DNA of 31,686 nucleotides from Claveliimonas sp964652805 (GTDB lineage: Bacteria; Bacillota; Clostridia; Lachnospirales; Lachnospiraceae), in contig CAZZBJ010000015.1 of NCBI GenBank assembly GCA_964652805.1, positions 1 to 31,686 of the forward strand. The letters are read 5' to 3'. Under the pieces are notes generated by a model. It searched no databases and was not told the origin of the DNA. It saw only the letters and a program-made list of their open reading frames with translations. Shown in pieces: positions 15,910 through 24,690 of this stretch. Each line of letters opens with the position of its first letter. Positions within the stretch are counted from its first letter, which is position 1. The translations under genes and the position numbers were made by a program.

Positions 15910-18900
15910 TTAATACTCCTTAAAGATCTGCTCAGCCAGATAGATCTCCTGCTGATACTCCTCCATGGCCGCCTTCCTCTCCTCCGGCTCCATGGATGAC
16001 ATGGCGTTCAGCTTTCCATAGCGGCCGATGGGCGGCACATCCCTTGTCTGCTCCAGGGTGTGCTCCTCCTGGCTGGAGGTATTCTTCCCCTGAGACTCCT
16101 GGAAATAATAGCGCACCATATCTCCCTTGTAGAGGATGAAATCCTTCACGTAAATATTTTCATACATAGGTGGCAGGCTCTCGCTCTGATAGCCCAGGTC
16201 GTCCACGCCGTCCTGACGCATTTTATAGACAATGCGCACCTTTCCTCCTTTGGAGGCCTGGTACTCCGCCATAGTCCTGTCGTAGAGCTGGGCCTCCCGC
16301 AGCCAGCTCTCCGGGTACTTCAGGTAAAAAGGAAAAATGATCTGCTTCTCGCAGAGCTCTCCCAGCACACTGTGGAGCACTCCTTCCACCTCGTATCCGT
16401 ACTCCCTGTCAGAGTAGTAGCGCAGCAGGGCGATCTTGCATATGTCCGCCAGATCCTCCTCCTGACGCCGCTCGTTGACAATGATTTCAAAGATGGTGTT
16501 GCCGATCCTGCGGCCCCGCACCATGTACTCCCTGGACACATAGGCCAGGTAGGCCTGCTTCAGCCGGAAATAGGCGTTTCCTCCCAGGTAGTACTCGATA
16601 AAGATCTCCTCCTCATCGAACATGTCCTCTGAGAACAGCATCTGGGTGATGATTCGCTCTCCCAGCTTCCCGGTCTGAACATCGTAGTCTCTGGCTGTCT
16701 TCCAGAGCCTTTTCATATCCTTTGTGGCACCGCAGTAGAAATTGGACAGATAGGTCAGCGTCACCTTGTCGTACTGCTGCCGCCTGAACATTTCAAAGCA
16801 CAGGTACAGGAGGAAGTCATCCTCCTCATAGTTGTCCTCCCGGATCCTCATGCTGCACAACTGGAACACTTCTTTCTCGTCAAACTCGTCTATGTCCTTT
16901 ATATGAAGGTTCTCAAAGGTAACCTCCTCCCTGGCTCCGTCTCCGCCCCAGCTGTTCATGTGGGACATATATTTCTTGCACATCTCCAGATATCTTGGCT
17001 CATAGAACATCCGCCTTGTCTCAAAGGCAATGGAGTCCGTATAGTGGCGCCCGTCCATGCCCTCCCAGATGATCCTGGCCTCTTTGTCGTAGAGGTAGAC
17101 GATGGCTCCCTCCTCCTGGTAGGGTACCCTCTGCTTGATGGAGCCGTCCTTCTCAATGACAAGAACGCACTTGAGGCCTTTCACCTTTGTGGTCACCTCG
17201 TAGGCGTAGCAGATATCCCGCATGGCCTCCAGCCTCTCCCCGTTCATCTCCTCCTCGGTGCAGAACCGCTTGTAGATGATCTTCAGGGACTCGTTGATGT
17301 GCCTCTTCACAAGCTGATCCCAGGCAAACTCCACCATCTGCTCCCGGTAACTGATGTACAGGTCGCTGGCATATTGCTCGTAGGTGATCAGGTTCGCGTA
17401 GAGGAGAGCCGCCTTCTTGTAGTCCAGATTGTTCCCGTGCATGAAGTACAGGAAGATGGATCTGGGCAGGGCCTCCCGCACCTTGTCCTCCTCGATGGTC
17501 TCCATATAGTACTCGTAGAGCTGAGCGATCTTCAGCTCAGCGTCCACTGCCCTCTGATACCAGATGAAATACCGCTGCTGCATCTTATTTCCCTTGATCA
17601 GGAGGGTGCAGATGATATTCAGGATCATGGGCTCCCTGTACATGTCGTAAATCTGCTCCAGTATGTGGAACAGAAGGTCGTCATAGCTTTTCTGCTGGCT
17701 GGCCAGGTTGGCCGCATAGAGGGCCAGCTCCTTTGTCAGCAGCCTGTATTTCACGGCAAAATTCAGCACATGCAGCTCAAATTTCCCCAGCTTCTTCAAA
17801 AGGTCAGTCCTCTCCATAAAGCACTGGCAGGCGATCTGATAGAAAAGCACCTGGTTGGCACCGTACCCGTAGAACTGCTGCTCCAGCACCCGAAGCCTGC
17901 GGTAGGGAGGGCGGTACTGGGAATCCAGGGTCAGCAGCATGAGAAGCAGCTCACAGGAGTCCTGGTGCCGCAGGTAGGTCTTGCCGATCTCATCCAGCAC
18001 CCTCTCCACATAGCTTTCGTCCTTTCGGATGAGGGCGGTCAGATACAGATAGTAGGCGTTCGTGACCGGGTCCTTGCCGATGGCAAACCGGTTGTAATTA
18101 TAGTTCTCCAGGATCCACTTGGCCTCCTCGATCCGCTCCCCCTTTATATAGATGTGGGCCTGGAAGAGCTGCAGCCCGTCGTCTAAAGGCGCGTACTGGC
18201 GCATCCTCTTTGACTTCTCCACAGCGCTGTTCGTCCAGGTGTTCAGGTCGATCCTGCCCGCCTCGCAGGCGATATGCTCTTTCAGGATCTGAGCCGCAAA
18301 AAACTCAATCTCCCGGCGGTTCTCATCGTACTCCCCGTTCTGCAGGACCTCCACATCGTATGTAAGTGTCTCATAGGGGGTGACAAGGCAGATCTTTCCA
18401 AAATTCCGCCCGGCGTGGAGGTGGTCTGTGTTCACCACAAACTCCAGCTCATACACATTTCCCACAAAGTCGTCGGTGGTGATCTCCATCCGGGGCACAG
18501 AGATAAAGCTCCCCTCGGTCTCTATATGCACAGGCATAAAGCCCCATGTGTTCTTGACGACAGTGAAGCTTCCCTTGGCGGTCTCCTTCAAATCCTCAAA
18601 GAGCATCCCCTCCCCCTGGAGAGTGAGGAAAATACACTCCTTCTGCTTGATCCCGACGAGGAACTCCTCCATAGCCTGCTCGTCCAGAGCCCATTTGCGC
18701 ATATTGTCATAGAGATGGAAGGTTCTGGGATTTTCGTACTTGAGCACCTCGCAGAATTCCCGGGAGCGGAACAGCCGCTGGGCCTCCGAGAAGTCCTTGA
18801 TGGCAAGCCGTTTGAAGTCGTTTGTGCTCTGGACCTTTCCGTAGGCTGTCATGACGTAGGGCTTCTCGATGATGGCGATGAAGGCCACCTCGTACTCTCC

Positions 18901-19203
18901 CCCGTTGCAGACAACCGAGAATTTTCCCTGCTCCACATGACCGGGGCACAAGTCTCTCCCGTCATACTCAAACTTCACTGTGACGGGATTTCCCTCAAAT
19001 CCCTGCTCCACGCAGCGCATACGAAAAGAAGACGGATACACGATCCCCCGGATCGACCCGTCTGTCTGGCTTCTGATCGTAAAACTTCCACGGTACACTT
19101 CCCCCTCACCGATGGTAAGGATCAGACAAGTCTCGCTGAGCACAATCTCCGGACCTGCTGTCTGAAAGTCGCCTTTTGAAAATTTCTTAATTTTGTTCTT
19201 CAA
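15910..19203 (-). CDS. Large uncharacterised protein with N-terminal beta domains and a helical-repeat body (DUF5717-like)
   Basis: This 1097-residue cytoplasmic-looking protein has no signal peptide or membrane segment. The first 110 residues are beta-rich with GSFTIRSQTDGSIRGIVY and GKFSVVCNGGEYEVAF patterns resembling an Ig/Fn3-like domain. A second such unit (GSFTVVKNTWGFMPVHIETEG, about 215-300) repeats the theme. From about 300 to the end it is a long helical solenoid with many Tyr, Leu, Glu and Arg residues. I believe it matches DUF5717, found beside DUF5716 in Lachnospiraceae, from memory. The start is TTG 19203 (MKNKIKKFSKGDFQ), after AAGAGGTGGAAGGC. It leads a three-gene unit with an extended -10 promoter. 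Function unknown. Confidence 0.75.
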   Translation of the reverse strand: MKNKIKKFSKGDFQTAGPEIVLSETCLILTIGEGEVYRGSFTIRSQTDGSIRGIVYPSSFRMRCVEQGFEGNPVTVKFEYDGRDLCPGHVEQGKFSVVCNGGEYEVAFIAIIEKPYVMTAYGKVQSTNDFKRLAIKDFSEAQRLFRSREFCEVLKYENPRTFHLYDNMRKWALDEQAMEEFLVGIKQKECIFLTLQGEGMLFEDLKETAKGSFTVVKNTWGFMPVHIETEGSFISVPRMEITTDDFVGNVYELEFVVNTDHLHAGRNFGKICLVTPYETLTYDVEVLQNGEYDENRREIEFFAAQILKEHIACEAGRIDLNTWTNSAVEKSKRMRQYAPLDDGLQLFQAHIYIKGERIEEAKWILENYNYNRFAIGKDPVTNAYYLYLTALIRKDESYVERVLDEIGKTYLRHQDSCELLLMLLTLDSQYRPPYRRLRVLEQQFYGYGANQVLFYQIACQCFMERTDLLKKLGKFELHVLNFAVKYRLLTKELALYAANLASQQKSYDDLLFHILEQIYDMYREPMILNIICTLLIKGNKMQQRYFIWYQRAVDAELKIAQLYEYYMETIEEDKVREALPRSIFLYFMHGNNLDYKKAALLYANLITYEQYASDLYISYREQMVEFAWDQLVKRHINESLKIIYKRFCTEEEMNGERLEAMRDICYAYEVTTKVKGLKCVLVIEKDGSIKQRVPYQEEGAIVYLYDKEARIIWEGMDGRHYTDSIAFETRRMFYEPRYLEMCKKYMSHMNSWGGDGAREEVTFENLHIKDIDEFDEKEVFQLCSMRIREDNYEEDDFLLYLCFEMFRRQQYDKVTLTYLSNFYCGATKDMKRLWKTARDYDVQTGKLGERIITQMLFSEDMFDEEEIFIEYYLGGNAYFRLKQAYLAYVSREYMVRGRRIGNTIFEIIVNERRQEEDLADICKIALLRYYSDREYGYEVEGVLHSVLGELCEKQIIFPFYLKYPESWLREAQLYDRTMAEYQASKGGKVRIVYKMRQDGVDDLGYQSESLPPMYENIYVKDFILYKGDMVRYYFQESQGKNTSSQEEHTLEQTRDVPPIGRYGKLNAMSSMEPEERKAAMEEYQQEIYLAEQIFKEY

Positions 19204-19242
19204 AGCCTTCCACCTCTTCTTGCATCGCCTTTATTAGACATA

Positions 19243-19281
19243 CTATAATAGATTATAGCATTACTGCAATCATAATGGCAA
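19243..19281 (-). promoter_or_regulatory. Extended -10 promoter of the solenoid/Hsp70-like unit, with a palindrome over the -10
   Basis: On the minus strand TTGCCA (19281-19276) is followed after 18 bases by TGC-TATAAT, an extended and perfect -10 (TATAAT 19257-19252). The -10 is part of a palindrome CTATAAT-CT-ATTATAG (19258-19243), 7-bp arms around two bases, that could be an operator. The start site would be about 40 bases upstream of the TTG start codon. Confidence 0.75.
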
Positions 19282-19317
19282 TGCCGTAATCTGAAAATCT
19301 GGAAGAACCGGAAGAAT

Positions 19318-19355
19318 ATACGGGATCGGACAGCTTTTACCGCCGTCCGGTCCCG
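19318..19355 (-). terminator. Probable terminator after the sugar catabolic operon
   Basis: Twenty bases after the oxidoreductase stop, the minus strand forms a 13-position stem, GGGACCGGACGGC with GCTGTCCGATCCC, with one mismatch and a short AAAA-type loop. The tail is GTATATTCTT, only moderately U-rich. It separates the sugar operon from the next promoter at 19281. Confidence 0.6.
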
Positions 19356-19375
19356 CATAACTTTTCAATATTTTC

Positions 19376-20377
19376 CTATCTGTTTGCATCCTCAAAAATC
19401 CTGTCAAGTATCCTTGCGTTCAAAAGAGTCTCTTCTTTGGACACAAGAGGCTTTTCGCCCTCCAGGATACACTTTCCGAACTGCTCGATCTCGAGCATGT
19501 AATTGTCCGGACACATGACCGTATGCTCTGTCTTCTCCTCATCCAGGATCTCCACATTATCCACATTGCCTCCGGAAGTGACTGTGAACTTCTGGATATA
19601 CCGGCAGTTAAAATTGCAGGGAACTTCTATCCGTCCCTTCTCTCCTACTACTGCATAGTATCCTCTCGGATATGACTTCAGGGAAGAGTAGCTGGCCGCC
19701 TGGACACCGTCTCCATACATCAGAAGTGCTGTATTGCTGACATCCACTCCGTATTCCTGAGATATCTCCGCCAGAGCCCTGACCCGGACCGGCTCCTTAA
19801 AGCCCAGCAGATAGCTGATAGCGCTGATATTGTAGCAGGCCATATCGTAGAAAGACCCGCCTCCAAGGTTCCGGTTCATCCGGATATTGGACATATCCGT
19901 CAGGACATCTGTGAGATGGGACTCCAGATATTTCACTTTCCCGACAGCTCCCTGGTCGATCAGTTCCTTCACCTTCTGAATCAGAGGCGCATGCCGGTAG
20001 GCAAATGCCTCCATAAGGAGAACGCCCTCCTCCTCGCAGACATCAAACATCTCTTTTGCCTGTCTCTCGTTCAAAGCCAGCGGCTTTTCACACAGGATAT
20101 GCTTCTTTGCTCTCGCGGCCTTTTTGACCCAGTCACAATGCAGAGAATTCGGGAGAGGAATATAAACTGCTTCCACATCCTCGTCTGCCAGGAGGGCCTC
20201 ATATGTATCGTACGCCTTCTGTGCATGAAACAGCTCTTTGAATTCCTCTGCCTTTTTGCTTCCTCTGCTGGCCACAGCGTAAAGCTGCGCATTGTCAGCC
20301 TGGAGGAGTCCCGGGATGGTGCGCACTTTTGCGATGGAAGCGCACCCTAAGATCCCCCATTTTACTTTTCTGCTCAT
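19376..20377 (-). CDS. Gfo/Idh/MocA family NAD(P)-dependent oxidoreductase
   Basis: This 333-residue sugar or cyclitol dehydrogenase-type enzyme has an N-terminal Rossmann domain with WGILGCASIAK (residues 7-17) and the family's catalytic EKP motif in HILCEKPLALNE. The C-terminal half is the alpha/beta substrate domain, including GGGSFYDMACYNI (about 172-184). It probably oxidises or reduces a sugar or polyol derivative that enters the neighbouring kinase/isomerase route, but the substrate cannot be read. ATG 20377 follows GGAGATAAGGTGTT and begins 13 bases after the kinase gene, so it is the last gene of that operon. A hairpin lies downstream. Confidence 0.9.
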   Translation of the reverse strand: MSRKVKWGILGCASIAKVRTIPGLLQADNAQLYAVASRGSKKAEEFKELFHAQKAYDTYEALLADEDVEAVYIPLPNSLHCDWVKKAARAKKHILCEKPLALNERQAKEMFDVCEEEGVLLMEAFAYRHAPLIQKVKELIDQGAVGKVKYLESHLTDVLTDMSNIRMNRNLGGGSFYDMACYNISAISYLLGFKEPVRVRALAEISQEYGVDVSNTALLMYGDGVQAASYSSLKSYPRGYYAVVGEKGRIEVPCNFNCRYIQKFTVTSGGNVDNVEILDEEKTEHTVMCPDNYMLEIEQFGKCILEGEKPLVSKEETLLNARILDRIFEDANR

Positions 20378-20390
20378 AACACCTTATCTC

Positions 20391-22145
20391 CTAATCTATT
20401 GCTCCTTCTACGAACTCCCTCATCCCCTGGAAGATCAGATACACAGACGTGGCACCCGCATCCTGGTGTCCGATAGCCCTCTCAAGGAGAGATTTCGCGC
20501 GTCCGAATTTCGCTACATATTTCTTTGTGTCTTCCATACCGCATCTGGCCGCCTCTTCCGCTGCTTTGAGCATTTCAAAAAGTCCTTTACCAGCGTTGGC
20601 CTCAAGGGCATCAACAGCGGGTGACAACGCATCTACCATTGTCTTGTCCCCCACCTGAGCGCCGCCTCTCTCCTGAATGGCATCCAGACTCTTCTTCTCC
20701 ATCTTTGCAAGATCTTCCGCTGTGATGGTTTCTTTGGGAGCCATTCCTTTTGCACCGGCCAAATAGAGACTTCCAAAAATAACTCCCGACGCACCGCCCA
20801 TGGACATGAGCATTGCCTGTCCTGCGGTCTCAAAGAGATAGTAGGCATTTTCTTCTCCCTGCATTTTCAAAAGTTTCTTCTTAGCCTTCTGCATGCCGCC
20901 GGCCATTCCTATCCCGTGGTCTCCGTCGCCGATCGCACTGTCCACCTCTGTCAGGTAAGGCTTGCTGGCTATGATCTTATCCGCTACATAGAGAAGCATA
21001 TTCCTTGTATCCTCAGCACTGAGCTCTTCCAGAACACCATCTTTGCTTCTGGTGATCACAGCCGGCTCTACATCGGTCTCATCGAATTCCAGCTCCTCCT
21101 CATCTGCATCCGGAGAAATATCTTCCGCCACACCTGAAACCGATCCTTTTGCATAATAGGGAGAATAGCAGGGCGCATCGTAATACTTTTTCAGTTCATC
21201 GTCCAGCTTCAGGAAAGTGATGGAAAATCCTCCCATCTCCATGCAGGTGCAGTATGTCTTGACCTCTGCGTCGTATACTTTCAGCCCGTCCCTGTGCATG
21301 CGCTTATACAGCTCATAATAGACAAGATTCAGTTCCAGCAGGGGAGTGGAGCCAAGTCCATTGACAAGGACCGCTATCTCATCTCCCTCTTTCAGTCCCA
21401 TTTCAGCTATAAGCTCATTGTACATTCTCTCCACCATATCACAGCAGGGCATCATCTTTGTCCTCTCGATCCCGGGTTCTCCGTGAAGTCCCATACCGAA
21501 CTCCATCTCGTCATCCGCGATCTCAAAAGTAGGTTTATCATTGCCCGGCAGAGTTCCGGGGGAAGTGGCAAGCCCGATCGTATTGGTGTTGTCTCTGGCC
21601 TTCTCTGTGATCCGCACAACCTCATCCAGATCCAGGCCCGCATCACAGGCCGCTCCTGCAATTTTGATCGTATAAACATCTCCCGCAATGCCACGGCGGT
21701 CCGTTATCCTCTCTTTGGGAGCCGACGCAAAATCATCCCACTCGCGGACGTGTGCTGTCTTCATCCCTTCCGCCCTGCACATCTCCTCCGCCATGTCAAA
21801 GTTCAGATTGTCTCCCGCGTAGTTTCCATATACAAAGAGTACACCTTTTCCCTGATCTACTGCTTTCGCCGCCATCGTAATCAACTCCGGGTTGGGGGAA
21901 GCACAGATATTTCCACATGCCACGGCATCTGCAAGTCCGGCGCCGCAGTACCCTGTAAACAGGGGCTCGTGTCCGCTTCCGCCGCCGATGACCAAGGCGA
22001 CTTTGTCTTTTCTGTGTCCTCTGTATTGAAATGCATTGTACTCGCCGATTTTTTTATAATATTTCTTATAGGCCGCCAAATAGCCTGTAAGACTCTCCTC
22101 CACTACGTTTGATGCATCTTTGTTCAGGATTTTTTTTGTACTCAT
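20391..22145 (-). CDS. Dihydroxyacetone-kinase family protein, fused DhaK-DhaL
   Basis: This 584-residue ATP-dependent ketose kinase has both domains in one chain. The DhaK part (1-335) has GGGSGHEP with His59 and FGMGLHGEPG with His221, the histidine that forms a hemiaminal with the substrate carbonyl in the family. An acidic linker (about 338-362) follows. The DhaL part (about 378-584) carries Mg-ATP ligands in DSAIGDGDHG (Asp402, Asp407, Asp409) and GGASGVIFG. Family members phosphorylate dihydroxyacetone or C4 ketoses such as erythrulose, and the sugar-transport context suggests a larger ketose than dihydroxyacetone. ATG 22145 lies eight bases after AAGGAGG, 14 bases after the SIS gene. 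Confidence 0.92.
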   Translation of the reverse strand: MSTKKILNKDASNVVEESLTGYLAAYKKYYKKIGEYNAFQYRGHRKDKVALVIGGGSGHEPLFTGYCGAGLADAVACGNICASPNPELITMAAKAVDQGKGVLFVYGNYAGDNLNFDMAEEMCRAEGMKTAHVREWDDFASAPKERITDRRGIAGDVYTIKIAGAACDAGLDLDEVVRITEKARDNTNTIGLATSPGTLPGNDKPTFEIADDEMEFGMGLHGEPGIERTKMMPCCDMVERMYNELIAEMGLKEGDEIAVLVNGLGSTPLLELNLVYYELYKRMHRDGLKVYDAEVKTYCTCMEMGGFSITFLKLDDELKKYYDAPCYSPYYAKGSVSGVAEDISPDADEEELEFDETDVEPAVITRSKDGVLEELSAEDTRNMLLYVADKIIASKPYLTEVDSAIGDGDHGIGMAGGMQKAKKKLLKMQGEENAYYLFETAGQAMLMSMGGASGVIFGSLYLAGAKGMAPKETITAEDLAKMEKKSLDAIQERGGAQVGDKTMVDALSPAVDALEANAGKGLFEMLKAAEEAARCGMEDTKKYVAKFGRAKSLLERAIGHQDAGATSVYLIFQGMREFVEGAID

Positions 22146-22158
22146 CCAAGGCGCCTCC

Positions 22159-22722
22159 TTACTCTATGTTTCTGTGGCGTTTTGCCATTTTTTCAAAAGA
22201 CAGGCCCTCCGTCTCATCCACTATCGTCATAACGATCATGTCAAACAGGATGAAAAGGCACTGCTCGAACAGATTTCCCATAGGCTGAAAGGAGGGAACC
22301 ACTTCGTCGGTCCCTCTGTACACTGCTGCCGGAACAAAGAATACCTTATCCGCCAGATTTTTAGCCGTATCTCCACTCGGCGAACCGGTCACCACATAGA
22401 TCATGGCCCCGGCCTCTTTCGCCCGTTCACATACATAATTAATATGCCCGATACGCCCATCTCCCAGGGTGGCGATCAACATATCTCCTTCTCCGATGGC
22501 AGGAGTGGTATCATCCCAGATCCAGTGTATCTCTTTCCCCATGTGCATCAGTCTCATGGCAAAAGCTCTTGTCGCCATGCCTTCCCTTCCAACGCCTATC
22601 AGGAAGATGCGGTCATGTTTTTTCACTTCCTCTATAAAGTCTCTCATCCCCGCCTGGTCGGTCTTCTCATATACCTGCCTGTGCTCGTCCAGTATTTTCT
22701 CATATATTTCTCTGTAATCCAC
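22159..22722 (-). CDS. SIS-domain phosphosugar isomerase, 6-phospho-3-hexuloisomerase-like
   Basis: This 187-residue sugar isomerase domain protein resembles HxlB in length, in GVGREGMATRAFAMRLMHMG (about 42-61) and in the C-terminal RHRNIE, which mirrors the RHANLE ending of that family. The usual SGSGET phosphate-binding loop is changed to ATLGDGRI, so the substrate may not be a hexulose phosphate. No hexulose-phosphate synthase partner is in the window, which argues against formaldehyde fixation and for isomerisation of the product of the neighbouring kinase. The GTG at 22722 lies eight bases after GGAGG. An ATG five bases upstream is out of frame. Confidence 0.85.
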   Translation of the reverse strand: MDYREIYEKILDEHRQVYEKTDQAGMRDFIEEVKKHDRIFLIGVGREGMATRAFAMRLMHMGKEIHWIWDDTTPAIGEGDMLIATLGDGRIGHINYVCERAKEAGAMIYVVTGSPSGDTAKNLADKVFFVPAAVYRGTDEVVPSFQPMGNLFEQCLFILFDMIVMTIVDETEGLSFEKMAKRHRNIE

Positions 22723-22737
22723 GCCATGTACCTCCTT

Positions 22738-23625
22738 TTAGTCAAGCTCCCTGTGCAGGTAGTCCATCGTCTTTTTCATCCCCTCGTATACATGGTCGTC
22801 ATCATCCTCAAATATAGTGACCACTTCCAGATACTGAGGGATATCATCCAGATGCGCGTCTTCTGTCGCCCGCCTGATCAGCTCCGGTGTAACAATTCCT
22901 CCTTCATGAGTGAAATCCCAGTGTCTGTCCCACAGTCCATCTGTCTGCTGGAGATGGATGGAACCGATGTAGGGAGCACATTTATTAAACCACAGCTCAA
23001 TGTCCGCCTCTTCTTTAAGGAGAGGTTTGAACAGAGCATGGCCCCAGTCTACCAGCAGCCTGATCGGGATCTCGCTTCCCTCAAGATCCTGCATCATCTT
23101 GACGGACACCTCCGGACTGTGAGGGAATTCCGTGATCAGTGGAGTCGCTTCAATATGTATCTCCTGCAAACCTTTTTCTTTGCCGTAGGCCGCCAGCTTT
23201 CTGAGGGACTCCAGCATATCCTGGTATAACTCTTCCCTCTTCTTTGGATCTCTCGCATCATCATAGGTCATGCCGCCCACAGGCGTTCCCATGACAGGGC
23301 ATCCCATTTTCACTGTCAGATCGATGGCTCTCTTAAAGAAAACAAGCGCCGCCTCCCTCTGTTCCCTGGCAGGCGCCAGCAGATGCGCATAGGAATAGGA
23401 AGCAAGACCACCGAAGGTTCCATCGATCTCCACACCTTCGTCCTCAAATGCCTTTTTGTACTGATCCGCCATGACATCTCTGTATTCCTCCGGCCACCAG
23501 GGATCGATCAGATCCCAGGTGAACTGGACATGATCCGTACCAAAATCCTGTTTGACCATCTTTGCCAGCTGGACCGGATCCAGCCAGCGTTTTACAGCAA
23601 ATGACAAATTCAAACCAAGCTTCAT
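22738..23625 (-). CDS. TIM-barrel sugar (phosphate) isomerase/epimerase
   Basis: This 295-residue xylose-isomerase-like TIM-barrel protein has the usual metal ligands visible as IHIEATP (Glu), LLVDWGHA (Asp), SIHLQQTDG (His) and QYLEVVTIFE (Glu), in the expected order along the barrel. It probably interconverts aldose and ketose, or epimerises a ketose or its phosphate, before or after the DhaK-type kinase. Related enzymes act on L-erythrulose 1-phosphate, D-psicose/tagatose or apiose, and the sequence alone does not choose. ATG 23625 is preceded by AAGGAGGTTTAATCT. It begins 39 bases after the permease gene. Confidence 0.88.
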   Translation of the reverse strand: MKLGLNLSFAVKRWLDPVQLAKMVKQDFGTDHVQFTWDLIDPWWPEEYRDVMADQYKKAFEDEGVEIDGTFGGLASYSYAHLLAPAREQREAALVFFKRAIDLTVKMGCPVMGTPVGGMTYDDARDPKKREELYQDMLESLRKLAAYGKEKGLQEIHIEATPLITEFPHSPEVSVKMMQDLEGSEIPIRLLVDWGHALFKPLLKEEADIELWFNKCAPYIGSIHLQQTDGLWDRHWDFTHEGGIVTPELIRRATEDAHLDDIPQYLEVVTIFEDDDDHVYEGMKKTMDYLHRELD

Positions 23626-23664
23626 AGATTAAACCTCCTTTAAATGTGATCCTGTTTTGTCTCT

Positions 23665-24672
23665 TTAGTTGAGTTTGATCCTCCTCTGCCGTTTCTCGCG
23701 GACAATGTCAGAGATAGAGCTGAAGGAGATCGCAAGTACAACGACGATGCCGCTGACCGCTGACTGCCAGTAAGAGTTAACGCCGAACAGTACGATGATA
23801 TTCTGGATAATGGTAATAACCGCCGCTCCGATCAGCGCTCCTGCCGGATTGCCAACGCCTCCTGTCAGGGAAATGCCTCCGATAACAGACGCAGCGATAG
23901 AGTTCATTGGCCAGTCCTCACCGATAGCCGTCTGAGCTGATCCGAGGCGGCATACATATAAAAGCCCTGCCAGGGAGGAGATCAGACCGACGAGGGAGTA
24001 GATCAGCACGCGGATACGATCCACCTTGATACCGAGGATCTTTGCGGCTTCCTTGCTGTTGCCTATTGCGTAAATATAACGCCCGGTTTTTGTCTTCTTT
24101 ACCAAAAACAGAATGACAATCAGAACAACCAGACAGATCACAAAGGGAATAGGGATGGGGCCCACGGAATTTTTGCCCAGGAACTGTACGTCTGAGGGAA
24201 TACCCGTAACAGCCTTTCCCTTTGTGATAACAAGATTAACGCCGCCGTATACGCCCTGCATACCTATGGTCGCCACCATAGAGTTCAGCCGAAGCCGCGT
24301 AATGATGATGCCGTTAATGAATCCAAAAACCAAGCCCAGCGCTAAACCAACGGCAAGGGCCAGCCACGGATTCATCCCCACATTCACCATCAGCATGCCC
24401 GAAAGGATACCGCACAGACAGGCGATCTTTCCAACCGACAGATCCAGCTCTCCGACCAGGAGAAGCAGGGACTGCGCGATGCCGATCATTCCGATAAACG
24501 CCAGATCCCTCAACACTGACTGAAGATTGTAAATATTGAGGAAATAGGGAGAGACGATGCTCGCTATAATGATCATTCCGATCAGTATCGCCGCCATTGC
24601 AGTCATATTACTTTTCTTCAACGCATTGATAAATGCGTTTCCTGATTTCTGTTTTGCATTTTCTTTACTCAT
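23665..24672 (-). CDS. Sugar ABC transporter permease, RbsC type
   Basis: This 335-residue membrane protein of the BPD_transp_2/RbsC family has about ten hydrophobic segments, starting at MTAMAAILIGMIIIASIV (about 20-40). The conserved GELDLSVG motif (about 73-80) and the later GGISLTGGVGNPAGALIGA segment are typical of ribose/galactose-type permeases. It pairs with the RbsA-like ATPase directly upstream (18-base gap) and the lipoprotein binding protein before that. ATG 24672 follows GAGGAGTTTATT. The tail KRQRRIKLN is basic and cytoplasmic. Confidence 0.95.
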   Translation of the reverse strand: MSKENAKQKSGNAFINALKKSNMTAMAAILIGMIIIASIVSPYFLNIYNLQSVLRDLAFIGMIGIAQSLLLLVGELDLSVGKIACLCGILSGMLMVNVGMNPWLALAVGLALGLVFGFINGIIITRLRLNSMVATIGMQGVYGGVNLVITKGKAVTGIPSDVQFLGKNSVGPIPIPFVICLVVLIVILFLVKKTKTGRYIYAIGNSKEAAKILGIKVDRIRVLIYSLVGLISSLAGLLYVCRLGSAQTAIGEDWPMNSIAASVIGGISLTGGVGNPAGALIGAAVITIIQNIIVLFGVNSYWQSAVSGIVVVLAISFSSISDIVREKRQRRIKLN

Positions 24673-24690
24673 AATAAACTCCTCTTTATT

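Noticed and set aside
16903..18186. Long plus-strand open frame of 427 codons inside the 1097-residue gene
   Set aside because: It is antisense to a well-supported gene, is leucine/valine/histidine-rich as expected for a mirror frame of GC-rich coding DNA, and has no plausible ribosome site or family motif.
22159..22722. SIS protein as a ribulose monophosphate pathway enzyme (formaldehyde fixation)
   Set aside because: No hexulose-6-phosphate synthase is nearby and the SGSGET loop is altered, so a sugar-catabolic isomerase fits better.
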